64,000 bases of DNA from Tricholomella constricta (GCA_013368375.1 JAACJP010000061.1:120154-184153); one strand, 5' to 3'. Positions 48,781 through 60,393 are shown, numbered from the stretch's first letter. Notes: generated by a model from the sequence alone, not told the origin. A program made the numbers and translations.

Positions 48781-49712
48781 TAGCGCGCCCAGTTATGGGT
48801 GCACAGAGTCGTGAGCCGGTTGAGGCTAGGGCATTGCATCAGATGTTGGAGCGGACGCGCTTCAACAACTCGAAGCCAGTTTAGGGTCTGCCAAACTCTA
48901 GCGCGCCCAGTTATGGACGTGCGCTCACGCAGGTCAATTAAGACCTTGTGTTATCCAGCGCCCAGTTAGGGGTGCGCAGAGCCGCGAGCCAGTTAAGGCT
49001 AGCGCGTCCAGTTGAGGACGTGTGCGCACGCAGGTCAGTTAAGACCTTGCGTTATCCAGTGCCCAGTTAGGGGTGCGCAGAGCCGCGAGCCAGTTAAGGC
49101 TAGCGCATCCAGTTATGGATGTGTGCTCATGCAGGTCAATTAAGACCTTGCGTTATACAGTGCCCAGTTAGGGGTGCACAGAGTCGCGAGCCAGTCAAGG
49201 CTAGCGCGTCCAGTTATGGATGTGTGCTCACGCAGGTCAATTAGGACCTTGCGTTATCCAGTGCCCAGTTAGGGGTGCGCAGAGCCGCGAGCCAGTTAAG
49301 GCTAGCGCGTCCAGTTATGGACGTGTGCTCACGCAGGTCGATTAAGACCTTGTGTTATCCAGCGCCCAGTTAGGGGTGCACAGAGTCGCGAGCCAGTCAA
49401 GGCTAGCGCGTCCAGTTATGGACGTGTGCTCACGCAGGTCAATTAGGACCTTGTATTATCCAGTGCCCAGTTAGGGGTGCGCAGAGTCGCGAGCCAGTTG
49501 AGGCTAGCGCGGCACAGTTAGAGGAGTACGGACGTTGCTGGCGGACCCTGCCCAGCGGACGTGCTCCAACAACTGATAGCCAGGGTTAGGGCCTTCCAAA
49601 CCCAGCGCGTCCAGTTATGAACGTGTGCTCACGCAGGTCGATTAAGACCTTGCGTTATCCAGCGCCCAGTTAGGGGTGCGCGGAGTCGCAAGCCAGACGA
49701 GGCTAGCGCGGT
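48781..49712. repeat. 101-bp satellite made of mini-hairpins
   Basis: The motif CCCAGTTAGGGGTGC recurs at 48961, 49062, 49163, 49264, 49365 and 49466, exactly 101 bp apart, and again at 49665 after a diverged stretch; looser copies start at 48788. Each unit holds four short inverted repeats with near-identical 6-nt loops: CCC/GGG, AGCC/GGCT and CGTCC/GGACG around AGTTAN, and AGGTC/GACCT around AATTAA. No ORF. Confidence 0.9.
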
Positions 49713-49759
49713 ACACATGTCCAACCTGCATGTCTATGCAGGTTGGTTGTGGCGTTGAA

Positions 49760-50090
49760 CGCTGTAAAGTACCTAGGTATTAGATTGCCAAGTTTCCCGT
49801 GCCTTCGTGCTCCACAGATCGCCCAGATAATGGGATGGACCTGCTGGTGTTTATTTTTCACGAAAAGGCCAGTCATCGAAGGACTACAGGCGAGTAGGCA
49901 TTAGATTTCCAAGCCTCCGGCCCCTTCGCGCCCCGGAGATCCCCCAGAAAATGGGATGGTCCTAGTGGGATTTCATTTTCAATTTTATACATAGTATTTA
50001 TACCGTACGCTACGAATTGCTGAGCTGGGTACTTCGATGACAAGGTCAGTCGTCGAAGAACCACAGGCGAGTACCCTTGATTTCATATCC
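49760..50090. repeat. Diverged tandem duplication of about 103 bp plus a partial third copy
   Basis: ATTAGATTGCCAAG...ATGGGATGGACCTG (about 49778-49858) reappears as ATTAGATTTCCAAG...ATGGGATGGTCCTA (about 49900-49965). The GTCRTCGAAG...CAGGCGAGTA segment occurs at about 49872 and again at about 50047. It lies directly upstream of the H3-tail-like gene. Confidence 0.7.
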
Positions 50091-50182
50091 GACGCGTCGA
50101 TGACACGATCACGTGATATAAATGATAATTTCTGGCCATGTGAGCTGGCAGCTGCTGGAGCTGGACCACGACACTGTTCGTC

Positions 50183-51881
50183 ATGCCTAGGACGAAGCAA
50201 ACCGCTGCACGGTCCACAGGGGAGCCAGCACCGCGCAAGGCACTTGTCGTCCCACCATCCAAAATGCCCGCGACGAGCAGGAAGCGCAAGGCCCCGGCTG
50301 ACGAGGCAATGAGCAAGAAGCGCAAGGCCCCGGCTGACGAGGAGACTGAAAGTAGACGTTCAGCCCGGCTCAACAAGGCAACCGTTGAGGCAGTAGAGGA
50401 TGTGGGCGTTGCAACCTCACAGGATATGGTCGAAGTTCGGCAGGACGGCCACAATGAAGTACGTTCTCCCAACTCACGGTCCGTAAATTCAGTGTTAATC
50501 CCCCCGGCAAAGTTTTGCGCTGGCTGCAGGAATGGAGGCACGCTCATTAAGTGCTCCACCTGTGTAAGGGTTATCTGTGGAGATTGCATTACATTTCCTC
50601 AGACCTTGAGCGAAGATGAACCGTTCCAGTGCCCACCATGCCACCTTGAGTCGCGCCAGAAAAATGACAAGGAGATGGGGCCCTACCGCGTGAGTTCGTC
50701 ACGTTTACACATAATCGGACGTGTCCTAAATTCGTTGATGCAGGGATTTCCTAATGCGAAGGAAGCTACGCGTTTAAAGGCGACGCCCACCACTCGCGAG
50801 GCCTTTGCGTTCTGCAGCTCTCCAGCTCTTGTGATAATTTCTGTGCGGCTGGCGTCCGTAGATCCCGTCGGCGATTCCGCTAGGACAGTGTATCATAACA
50901 TTGCCCCGTTCCTTCCCAAGAACGTTGCCTTCGTGGACTTACCCTGGGACCTCGGAGAAGACCAAGGGTTTGAGGACTATAACAAAAAAATCGACAGGCT
51001 CGTGCTTCGGTTGAAGGAAGGAGATCTGAAGAAGTGAGCCGCAATGACAAGTTCGCGAGGACGTGCTAAATACAATGAGATGATAGGTTCCGAAACTTCG
51101 CCGTATACTTCACGGATCATAGCGATCCAAGTCGTGGAGACCTTCATTTCACCGTTGGCTGCGGGGGGGCGACGGATGTATCCTCGGTATACATGCATAT
51201 TATTGGAAAGATAGTCGGAGGTTACTGAAATAATATTTCAGGTACTAAAACAACTGTTTCCGTCATCTCTGACCGCATTCTTCGACGAGGGAAAGCGGAA
51301 TACTTTAACCATGTTAGTCTGCGGGGCTATTGTTACCAACAAGGATGCCTACAAGGACCTGAAGGCATTTGCGGACCTGTAAGTCTTTGTATTTACGTCA
51401 TATGCCCTAGCTAAACGACTACAGCGGACACTTCTCCTGGGTTATGGCCTTTGGCCAGAAAGTCCTGCAGCCCGCGCTCACCAACCCGCTCCTTCAAACT
51501 GCGTCGATTTCGTGGTTTATCCATGAACGACGATGGGATGCGGTCCTTGACGATCTCCAGATCGTTGGCGCTCACACTGACGTATACAAGCTCGAAAAGG
51601 ACAAGCCCACCATTCGGTACGTATGGGCCCATCAGGGAATCAAACCGTTTGGCGAGCCCGCACCGTATAGCTGCCCCGCTTGCAACACGTTCAAAGCATG
51701 GGGCAAGCCCGTCGATGTAAAAATGCGCAACAAGAAACAGGCAGTGCAGCTCTCCCACAAATGCGGCTACTGCCCGACCCGCATCAAGTATACTCTCAAG
51801 AACACACTTGTAAAGCATACGGTTGGAACTCGTACAGCGGTCGTAGCACGGGGCGAATGGTACCGGGAGGAAATGAATTAG
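50183..51881 (+). CDS. Zinc-finger protein with histone H3-tail-like N-terminus
   Basis: Five exons: 50183-50689, 50744-51033, 51087-51186, 51242-51378, 51425-51881; all joins keep frame; 496 aa. The product begins PRTKQTAARSTGEPAPRKAL, matching 14 of the first 20 residues of histone H3, with R2, T3, K4, S10 and K18 kept but K9 replaced by Arg and K14 by Pro. Then a duplicated KRKAPADE (25-bp DNA repeat) and a basic stretch, a PHD/RING-like finger with eight Cys (CAGC...CSTC...CGDC...CPPC, about residues 110-152), a globular middle (LVIISVRLASV, FAVYFTDHSDPSRGD, LTMLVCGAIVTN) and a C-terminal Cys4 ribbon (CPACN...CGYC). The middle and C-terminus resemble an expanded Agaricomycete family of unknown function. 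A histone-mimic or chromatin role is inferred. Confidence 0.75.
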
Positions 51882-52180
51882 ACTTGTGGACATTGCGCTA
51901 GAATACATGCTCTGACAATATATCGTACATTCAAAGAAAGAAATGGGAAGAAAGGAGTCATAGTCAATCGGAAACTTCATGCATGTCGTGCCTACGGCGC
52001 TGATGTCAAAGGTGATGCAATTTTTGAATCACAAGAGAAGGCGCCGCTACAGGCACAGCAGACTATGATACAAGTGACGACAAGGCACGTAAACTAGCAG
52101 GAGTAACGCTAGAAGAACGACATGCAGTCCTCGCCAACTGAATCCCACCGTGCCCGAAGGAGCCCTTGCCAAACCACCCA

Positions 52181-55100
52181 TCAACCAGACTCCGCCCCGC
52201 GCTTTCTAGCAACAGCCTTCTCCGAGCCCGATGCAGGATTAAAGCCAGGGGCGCTGAGGACAATGACGAACTGGACATTCGACGAAAGGTAAACGGTACC
52301 AGAACCGTAGGTCTTGACAGTATAGCCTACGGCGACCACCGAGTCATTGGGCAGCTCAGTATCGTTGTTGAGGAAGCGGGGCCACTTCGCAAGGGCAAGG
52401 AAGTCCGCGTCTGTGAACGCAAATCCCTTGTTGGTCTTGCTGGGGCGTCCATCATACACAGGCACTGTAACCACATAGTTAGCCCAACTCAGAGAGCTGC
52501 AAAAAAATGTCACTCACCAGTGTCTTCATATGCGATTGGATTTGCTGAGATGGCCATCGCTTGGGCAGCCACTGGAGACTTTACAGAAAAGGTGATAGAT
52601 GACTTCTTCTTCTGAGGAGTGGTAGGCGCGTTGGTGGCTGTAATGGAGAATATAGAGTGAGAACAGTTGAGAACGAGTAACGATTAACTTACAGCTAGCA
52701 GCCCGCGCAGTCTGGAAAGACTGAGGACCCCTCCCCTCCCCATAGGTAGAGAAACTAAAGCCAAGACCAGACGTAGGGCCCATTATGACAGGCTGAGGGA
52801 ACTTGAAAAGGAGCCCCCATACCGAGGTGTCGCGGCGGAATTCCTGGCTCATGGGGGCGATGGAGATGCGATGAATATTGGTGGGCGTGCGTGCAGTGTT
52901 CATCACGGGTGTGAACAAGGAGCTCTCAGAAACAACACCCATCATAATACCAATCGCAAGGGGGCGGCGGCCGTCCGCAATCCTGAGGCGACCTGCGGGG
53001 TCAACGACAAGTTCGCGGGGGTCGACGCGGGCCGTATTCACGTAGCAGCCTGAGCGCACGAACTTTAGACCCGCAACGAAATACCTGAGATGGGTCATGG
53101 TCAACGGGCATCAGCAACAGGGAGAGGTTTCGCGCACGCAATAGCCGCAACAGGCATTTCCTGGGAGACGCTCTCAAGCGAGCAGCGCTGGGATTCAACG
53201 TCGCCTCGGCCGCCATCGCTATACGGAGCGATATCGTAGAAAGTTCTGGTCGGGCCTTAGTTAGATTCAATGGAAAGGACAATAGAAACGTACTTGAGGA
53301 ATGGGAGCTGCTTGTAGTCCTGGATCAAACCGGGCTGGTCGTCCCATAGGGACGGCTGCATGACTGCGTCGAAGTCGACATCGTCGGCGGTCTGACTGAC
53401 CGTAGCGTTGCCAACGCTGGCGTCACTACCCGCATCCGAGGCACCAACGTCTGACTGCGACTGAGCGTCGCTGGCGCCTTGAGCGCTATCGGCTTCGGAC
53501 AGGACCTCATCGCCCGAGCGACCTTCCTCGGAATTGCCATCCGATTCCTGCGCCTCGACATCCATGAATGGGTTTATGTCAGCTGCAGGCCTATATGATG
53601 CCACAATATATTGAAAAGGTGTCAGAGCCGAAGAACGATAAAGTAGACTCACTGAGGAGCATCAACAATGCTCTCTTTGTCAGAATCAGGTAAATTGAAT
53701 CGAGACCCTTTGGCGCGGCTGGATCCAGATGATGGACTAAACATCCTAATTATAAGAACGTTAGGTAGATAGATGAAGGATAACAAAAACATACGTATTG
53801 ACGTCCGGGAGATCGTCTTCGGAATAGCCAAAAGAGGGATCGTCGGACTTCATCGTTACCATGTGTTCAATGTTAGTCCTTGCAAGAAGTCAGAAAACCG
53901 AACTCAAAAGGGTCGGTAGACGTACACACCCTGGATAAGACTCCCGTTCCGCTGCCATGAGAGCAGCTTTGGCTTGGACTTGTTCAAGCGTTTTCTTGAC
54001 AGGTTTACTTAAGTAAAAGGTTGATAAATAAAAGATAACAACAAACCGGTGAAAGAACGTACATAGGCGATGCTGACTGCTCAGCCAACCGTGCCTTCTC
54101 AGACTTTGACTTTAAGCGACTGGTTATATCAACAGGTAAAAGTTTAGGAATAGAGAGGCGGAAACGAATGCAGAAATTCTTACATGGGGCGTCCTGCAGG
54201 GCTGAAGCCCAGAGAGAAGGGAAAATCAGTGCCCATAACTTGTGATCGTACGACAGAAGCTGGTATTACCTAAGAAGTGCAGGCGCGGACTCCAATGGCG
54301 ATTCGGCATCCGCAATGGTCAGGGGAGCACTGGGCAAGGTAACCATTGTAAATGTACGCATAAAACTTAGAGCCGAAGGAGCATACCCCAGGGTCGAGGC
54401 TTCGAGGCTCCCATGCGGCTGCGCATTCCTGGTCTGTTTTCCTTTGGGACGGCTGAAACCCAGAGTAAATATACAGGGACCTGGAATAATATAAATATGC
54501 ACTTACAGCGACAGGCGAGAGCTGAAGCGAGGAGTCAATACAGCCTGCCGGGAAATGAATAAAAATGCCAACCTAGCAGAAGGAGGATCAACACCAGTGC
54601 CCATAACGACAACACTGTCGATCATCTCGCTATATAGCTCGTTAGTGAGATAGAGCTGCACGAAGTAGAACAGCATGCGTACAGAAGTGTAGCCATTTTG
54701 GGTGTGGCGCGCTTTGTGGCGCCAGCGGGGGCATCAGGATTACCTAGTATCTCCCTTTTTTTCTTTGACGGAGAAGGAGTGGCCGGGCCCTCCACGATCT
54801 CACTATAACGACATGTAAGTGGACGGGTCAAAACAGTGTCAGAGATGGGGCTTACATGTCGCTATCCGGTTCAAGGTCACTAGGTTTGCGTTTTTGTCTT
54901 TTAGATGGAACATGAATCGCGCTATTAAAATGGGTGAGAAAGATAGGTGGAGGTGGAGGTGGAAGACGTACCTAGGCCCAGAGGAGAAGGCGCGCTCGAT
55001 AGCCCTGAAGCGGGACGAGTGGAGATGGATAATTAAATTACAATAAGGCCATCGGACGAATAACATACGCAGCAATGTCTTGGGACGATCTAACAGGACG

Positions 55101-55271
55101 ACGTTGAGAGAGCTGGGAGCAGGGGGAGTAAGAGAAACACATACTCAGTGACCATCTTGTCGACCTTATTTGCAGATCGACTACAAAAATGATAGTAGAT
55201 CAGGGAAGCGTATATAGAGGGAAACAATGGACGTACTTGTTACTACTCGATTTTCCATTCTTGGGAGGCAT
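52181..55271 (-). CDS. Multi-exon gene of unknown function (partial model)
   Basis: A likely ATG at 55271 (MPPKNGKSSSNK) is followed by several tiny exons (one at about 55185-55150 encodes RSANKVDKMVTE) that I could not chain fully. Well-supported 3' exons: up to 53294 (acidic DINPFMDVEAQESDGN to DYKQLPFLK), 53084-52693 (YFVAGLKFVRSGCYVN to SFQTARAAS), 52637-52518, 52464-52181 (VPVYDGRPSKTNKGFAF to an Arg/Lys tail). The last intron (52517-52465, 53 bp) has GTGAGT, a GCTAAC branch and TTACAG. No enzyme motif is visible. The DVPIYDGR / VVAVGYTV pattern is one I associate with a lineage-expanded basidiomycete family without assigned function. Confidence 0.55.
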
Positions 55272-55664
55272 GACGAAGAAAGAGTTGAAAGGGGGGACAG
55301 AAGTGCATATTGGAATACCGAAGATTTTATACGAGTCCAGGAGAGGAGCAAACAAGGCATAAGCCATGCAATCCTATGCATCGTGAAAGCACAAAAGAAG
55401 CTCAGAACCTTGAACACGATGCAGAAGGCTTGCAGACCTTCTGATCTCAATTTGGCACAACCCCTGATTAGGCGCGTCAATTTCATGCAACAGCATAGCA
55501 GATGGGAAGAATACCTATGCAAAACGAGCCAGCGAAAGAAGAGAAGTTAATAGGACCGAACAGATGGATCGAAATGAACCAGGCAAGGAATGATTAAGGA
55601 GACACTCTGACGGGAGACGATCGTTCGGGGAAGAGAAGCGACCAAGCCAAAGCCAGATGACCAA
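55272..55664. other. No recognisable gene
   Basis: Upstream region of the minus-strand gene at 52181-55271; only short frames. Confidence 0.4.
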
Positions 55665-55880
55665 TTGCATCATTGGTTGAAGGGCAAGCATCTTCAGCAG
55701 AAGGTGGAGTTGCGTGGTGCAGATATTCAAGCTACAGAAAAAGAAATGGTGTCAGCAATTAGAAAACGGACGAAGCATTTGGCCGAGGAGATGGCTCAAA
55801 ACAAGGCAAGAGATTTGGCCGAGGAGATGGCTCAAAACAGGGCAAGAGACGCGATTCTGTCAAGTGATCCTGTCGTCTGA
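55665..55880 (+). other. Short ORF with two 36-bp direct repeats
   Basis: Two near-perfect 36-bp units (about 55778-55813 and 55814-55849) encode LAEEMAQN(K/R)ARD twice within a 71-codon frame of helical, charged composition. No homologue recognised; it may be an exon or chance reading. Confidence 0.35.
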
Positions 55881-56243
55881 GCGATTGGGAAAAGGGACCA
55901 CATTTACATCAGTCAGACACGACAGAAGCAATCTCGAACCTCATAGAAAGAAAAACAACATATCCAGGCAATGGAAAGGCCAACAGCAGGTGCGACGTTC
56001 AATTATGAGCTTGGACGCACACCCACAGCCAATTTATAGCACAATATCTGGAGCAATCTTCGATTACAGCCATTGGCGGGGTTGATCGACGCTTATCGAG
56101 AATTGTCCAGGTGGGAAACTTCAGAGCTCAGCGCAGGTATCATGCTCACCTATAGTCTGAATTCAGATGCCAGGCTGGGCTGACGGTATCAAGGTGCAAG
56201 CGATGGAAAGACCGAAGACTTGGAGACTTGTAGGCGAAGCTGA

Positions 56244-57141
56244 GGATGGACAGAAGGAAGAGATAGTGTTTTCTTTGCAAGGAAGCTTGTTAGACAAGGA
56301 TTTGCCGCCAATTCTCACAAAACCCCGGTGAGTGAGCAGCCAATTAAGACATGGGAAACGATTGGCCTAACAGCGATCCAGCATAGCAAATGCAAGATAC
56401 AAATACCTTCGCCAGAGTATCAAGCTCGCGGGGCTTGGGACGACGGCATTCAGCGCGGCACTATGTTCGATTGGCGAAATATACGGTTACTTCGATAGAC
56501 ACTTCCCGCAGGGCGCACTCGAATGCTGGACCGCCACAGCAAGTGACGGAGTTGGTAACGACGTACTGGAGGCATCAAACCGCTACATGTCACCCAAAAA
56601 CGAAAGTCAGGACGACGAGGTTCCTTTCGGGAACCTTGTAGACCCTAAGCGCGTATTAGAGAAAATGGCACAAGAATCACGACATATCCATACCGACGAC
56701 AATGAGGTCATGTATTTCAGGCGACGCACCACTGAAGACGGTAAAACGACGTGAGTGCTACGAGACTTCCGGATATGCATCAGAGCTCAAGGATATATAG
56801 GCATGAGAAAGTAGGGCCGCAGATGTTCCGCATTGGCGACATCATCGAGATTCAAGTCTCGTTTGTCGTGGTTCCTTTGAAGGGTGACAGATATAAGATG
56901 ATTACAGTGCTGCGCTCAATCGCACTGATAAACGGAGCCTTCAGTCAGGTGCGTTGATGACGGAAGCCAAAATAATGACAACTCACAAGATCGAAACAGA
57001 AGGCTCCTGGTACGAAAAATTCACGTCGCTCCGCAGACATCAAACTCCGTGCTGAAACGCAAAGTTATGTATGACGAGGTAGACGACAATGAAGGGACAC
57101 AAGGAAGTAAGCGAAGCATGGATATAGATAGAGTTAACTAA
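56244..57141 (+). CDS. Spliced gene of unknown function (3' part)
   Basis: Exons about 56244-56328 (FARKLVRQGFAANSHKTP), 56374-56750 (RSSIANARYKYLRQSIKLAG to EDGKTT), 56801-56948 (HEKVGPQMFRIGDIIEIQVS, FVVVPLKGDRYKMITVLRSI) and 56990-57141 (NRRLLVRKIHVAP, VLKRKVMYDEVDDNEG, stop). Introns are about 45-50 bp with GTGAGT donors and a CCTAAC branch. The last junction does not keep frame with the GTGCGT donor at 56949; it needs a weak GTCAGG donor or carries a one-base lesion. The FRxGDIxExQVSFVVVP pattern recurs in a large Agaricomycete family of unknown role. The 5' exons are not resolved. Confidence 0.55.
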
Positions 57142-58079
57142 GTGCCGGCATCAGAAGGTTGACCGACAAATTGGCATTCACAGTATATATTTGTACTATG
57201 TCCAGCGTGATAACCACAAACAAATGACCGACTTTACCTAAATGTTGATGTTGTCCTCAGTATCTTGAGCTGCCCAATCAGAACTAGTAATGCATCGGCG
57301 ATGCGCCAATTGACACTCTCATGCACAACACCCCTTGCCGTGTCGATCGAGAACATGGCAACGACTAGGCCTGTCGCGTTCGGGAAGCGTGGTATCTTGC
57401 CGTCTACGGTGTCGTAGTCCAGGCTACCAGAGGACAATCATTGGAACAGCAGAGGCCCTCTGGTACCCTAGTGCACCAGACACCTTCACCTCGAGCTGCG
57501 AGCCAAATCGCGTACAACGCGATGGTCACCGACACGACGATTGTGGTCTGAACGGTCTTAACTGAATCCCGAGTCTTTTGCACCTGGCTCACTCCACAAC
57601 ACAAATGAGTAAACTGCGCCTTCCATCAGATTTCTTCCAACATATCTACAAGAATCTATATCAGGTGCCTATAAAGCCATTCCCATAGCACGGGAAGCAC
57701 GCGCACCACAGCCAGCATGGGAATGGGCAACGAGTATCCACATTGACACCAAATTTGGCATGGACTACCAAGACATCTACGACGACCACCAGAGGGAGCT
57801 CTCTCGCTTTCAAGCTCATATGATCAAGCATGATCTGCCATTCTAGCCATAAACTGTATATACCGAGCGCCGCGATACACTAGTCACCGATAAACTGCGA
57901 CGATGCTCCCTGATTCCCGCCCAATGCTCCCTCACCTTCTGTCCCAAGACCAGGTGATGTTCGGACAGGCTCACATGAAATGCAGGTGAAGTCGGAGTTG
58001 GTGCGCAGTCCCTACCAGAAGCAATGGATGTGAGGGCGGAGAGTGCAGTCTGAGTGGTAGAATTGTTCTTACATACCTC
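57142..58079. other. No confident gene
   Basis: Weak plus-strand coding look near 57610-57846 (AIPIAREARAPQPAWEWAT, IHIDTKFGMDYQDIYDDHQ) without visible start, partner exon or known domain. Confidence 0.35.
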
Positions 58080-58706
58080 TCAAGCACCCAAATCGAAGTC
58101 ATCCCTCACCATCGCGTCTAGTAACCCTTTGAGAACAACAGTTGTGATGGGCCAGAAGTCGCGCGGCCAGTCAAGCGTAGAGATTAAAAAGGTGTTGAAC
58201 CCGTCATCAAATTTAGAAGGGTCAGCAGGTGGAGTAGGAGGATTGGTTTTGTTCAGAGTGATAAGAAGTCCTATGTTGAAGCCATCCTGAGAGCAGAGGC
58301 TGGACGGATGATAATATCGACCTGGATAATATCCATTTTTGGCGTGCAATGAGAGGCCTGCGTAGGAGATGTTGGACAATGCAGGAGGAAGGTTCGTAGC
58401 ATTGCGTGCAACAACCGTGATATCAGCATAATGCGTAGCACAGAAGGAGACGCCGTCACTGTGTGGATGGTGGAGACGAGCTACAATGAAGATGATGCCT
58501 GCCAAGAGACGGCCATGCTTTCGGCACCACTGTAAGAGCATAAATCCCTGTGGCGTCTTTGGCATCAAATAGAAACATTTCATGTTGCCAGCTTTGAGGT
58601 GAGAGGCGAGGCAGCTGTGGCTCTGTGAACAATCACAGAAATCAGTCAGTACGGGGTTCAGCGTGCAGCACAAGGGGATCAGACTAACGCAAAAAGCCTT
58701 GGTCAT
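58080..58706 (-). CDS. Gene of unknown function, partial model
   Basis: A minus-strand frame with coding character: CFYLMPKTPQGFMLLQWCRKHG, GYYPGRYYHPSSLCSQDGFN, NKTNPPTPPADPSKFDDGFN and WPRDFWPITTVVLKGLL. Upstream text VVCECAADVKLPNAIWCPHC suggests a Cys-rich segment in a preceding exon near 58770-58700, and the first 30 residues here may be intronic. No family recognised. Confidence 0.4.
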   Translation of the reverse strand: MTKAFCVSLIPLCCTLNPVLTDFCDCSQSHSCLASHLKAGNMKCFYLMPKTPQGFMLLQWCRKHGRLLAGIIFIVARLHHPHSDGVSFCATHYADITVVARNATNLPPALSNISYAGLSLHAKNGYYPGRYYHPSSLCSQDGFNIGLLITLNKTNPPTPPADPSKFDDGFNTFLISTLDWPRDFWPITTVVLKGLLDAMVRDDFDLGA

Positions 58707-59291
58707 GCAGTGTGGGCACCAGATTGCATTTGGTAGTTTGACGTCGGCGGCGCATTCACAAACGACGGTCGTCCTAACTGATAGAAATAAAGAACAATAT
58801 TAAATGCAATACATGCGGGCACTGAGAGGAAAGGAGTAGGAACGTACGTAACTCAACAGCCTTTTACCAATGGTGCCTGGGAGATGTTTTTCAATGTACT
58901 TTGAGGTCAAAGGTCCTACCAAAGAGGAAGCCATAGTGAAGGCCACAGGCAAGTTGTGCAGCAAAGAAAAGCAGGTGGGTGCAGACCACACACAACGCAA
59001 TGACCAAATAGTATGTAACAGAGCGAGTCACGGGAAAAGATACGTGAAAGGTCATCTCACTGCAGCCAAAGTGCAGCCAAACACTTTACAATGTTCCACC
59101 GTTATCGCCCCAGCATCCACGCAAATCAACCTTGAAGAATGGTTGCAGACGGTGAAGGCAGGCCAATGCACCAAAACTGCATGCATGGTCCTGAGAGTGA
59201 AGAAAGGATTTACAGATAAGGAGATTTGGGCAATGGTGCATTTACAAAATGACAAAACACCCATGCTAAATGCTCACCACAATTTGCTCAG
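58707..59291. other. Possible 5' exons of the MYND gene; not resolved
   Basis: A plus-strand frame 58870-59295 (EVKGPTKEEAIVKATGKL, NLEEWLQTVKAGQCTKTACM, KKGFTDKEIWAMVHLQN) is partly coding-like but stops just before the MYND exon and is out of frame with it. Confidence 0.35.
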
Positions 59292-59668
59292 CTAGCCAAA
59301 GAACATTGTGCCGGATGCGGAAAGGCGAACAGTCTCCGCAACACTCGGTGGTGTAACAACTGTCGAGCCATGGGATACTGTGTCAGTGAACGGTCGTGTT
59401 AGACCTGCTGAGTGTTAACCGTCTCACATGTTTCCTGTAGGACAAGGACTGTCAAGGAAAACACTGGAGCGCACATGCCCCTGTCTGCAAAGATGTTCGG
59501 GAGAATCCAGCACGCCCGTGGAAGACATGTTATTTCGATGGAACCAACAATACGCCTGGGACCTTTGCGGGAATGTACTGTGTGCTGGCGCACATGAACA
59601 CTGGCCCTCCCGCGATCCATCGAACATCTCACTACATCACGAGGCGTGCTAAGGGTCTTGGTCACTAG
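59292..59668 (+). CDS. MYND-type zinc finger protein (3' exons)
   Basis: Exons 59292-59381 and 59441-59668 around a 59-bp intron (GTCAGT ... GTTAAC ... CTGTAG). The joined product reads LAKEHCAGCGKANS, RWCNNCRAMGYC, DKDCQGKHWSAHAPVC: the CxxC...CxxC...YC...C...H...C order of a MYND finger, a protein-interaction module. It then runs about 50 residues (PWKTCYFDGTNNTPG, MYCVLAHMNTGPP) to a TAG at 59666. The N-terminal part is not resolved. Confidence 0.7.
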
Positions 59669-59907
59669 CAAGACCGCTGGAAAGCCGGCTTCCAGTTATC
59701 ACGAGCTAAAATTTCTGAGGTGCGACATCATCGACCGATACGCACCCATACCTCACGTCACTAAGCGCAAAGTTGGACGCCTCGGAGAAGAAAAATCAAT
59801 GAACTCTACAGAAACGACGATCCAGCGTGCCCACGACACACTAGTGGGCTTTCCAACTGTTAGTCAACGTCCATGACGTTGAACGATTTCCAAACACCGA
59901 AGACACC

Positions 59908-60159
59908 GTGATATGTAGCACCATCGTATTGAATCAGATTCCAAAGAACGAACTAGCGCGGAGCAGAGATGGCTACCAGACCAGGATCACAATTGATGAT
60001 GCGCAGATGCTATTCGAGGCGCATATGAAGGATGATGACAAAGCGTATGAGGAACGACAGCGACGACGAGGGGCCGGGCCAAGCACAGAAAAAAAAGGTA
60101 CAGACAAGGCCGCGGAAGACTATGAGGATAGGGCAAGGAGGCACCACAGGAATAAGTAG
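59908..60159 (+). CDS. Hypothetical C-terminal exon
   Basis: An open frame ending in a charged helix (DDAQMLFEAHMKDDDKAYEE, RQRRRGAG) and a Lys/Arg-rich tail with TAG at 60157. STIVLNQIPKNELARSRDG looks coding. Start and upstream exons unknown. Confidence 0.35.
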   Translation: MICSTIVLNQIPKNELARSRDGYQTRITIDDAQMLFEAHMKDDDKAYEERQRRRGAGPSTEKKGTDKAAEDYEDRARRHHRNK

Positions 60160-60352
60160 GGGCGCTACGCAGCGATAGCTTTTTTTATTGTTGGTAACGA
60201 GCATACATAGTACATAGAATATCAGCGCTTAGAACTTGTTAAATATGTTATGAATAACTCGGAAAAGAAACAATTCACATCGCCGTGCGCCTCCACCATG
60301 TACAGACCCGGGCCCGGGGTAGATGATAAGCGGAACGGAAAGATCACGTGAT

Positions 60353-60393
60353 GTGATAGGATCAGTTGATGCAATCATAAATGATCCTATCAC
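60353..60393. repeat. Perfect 12-bp inverted repeat
   Basis: GTGATAGGATCA (60353-60364) and its complement TGATCCTATCAC (60382-60393), 17-nt spacer. ATCACGTGAT lies just upstream at about 60343. Confidence 0.85.

Noticed and set aside
48781..49712. Could the regularly spaced array be CRISPR-like?
   Set aside because: Repeats and intervening segments are both conserved at a fixed 101-bp period, there are no variable spacers or cas genes, and the context is fungal.
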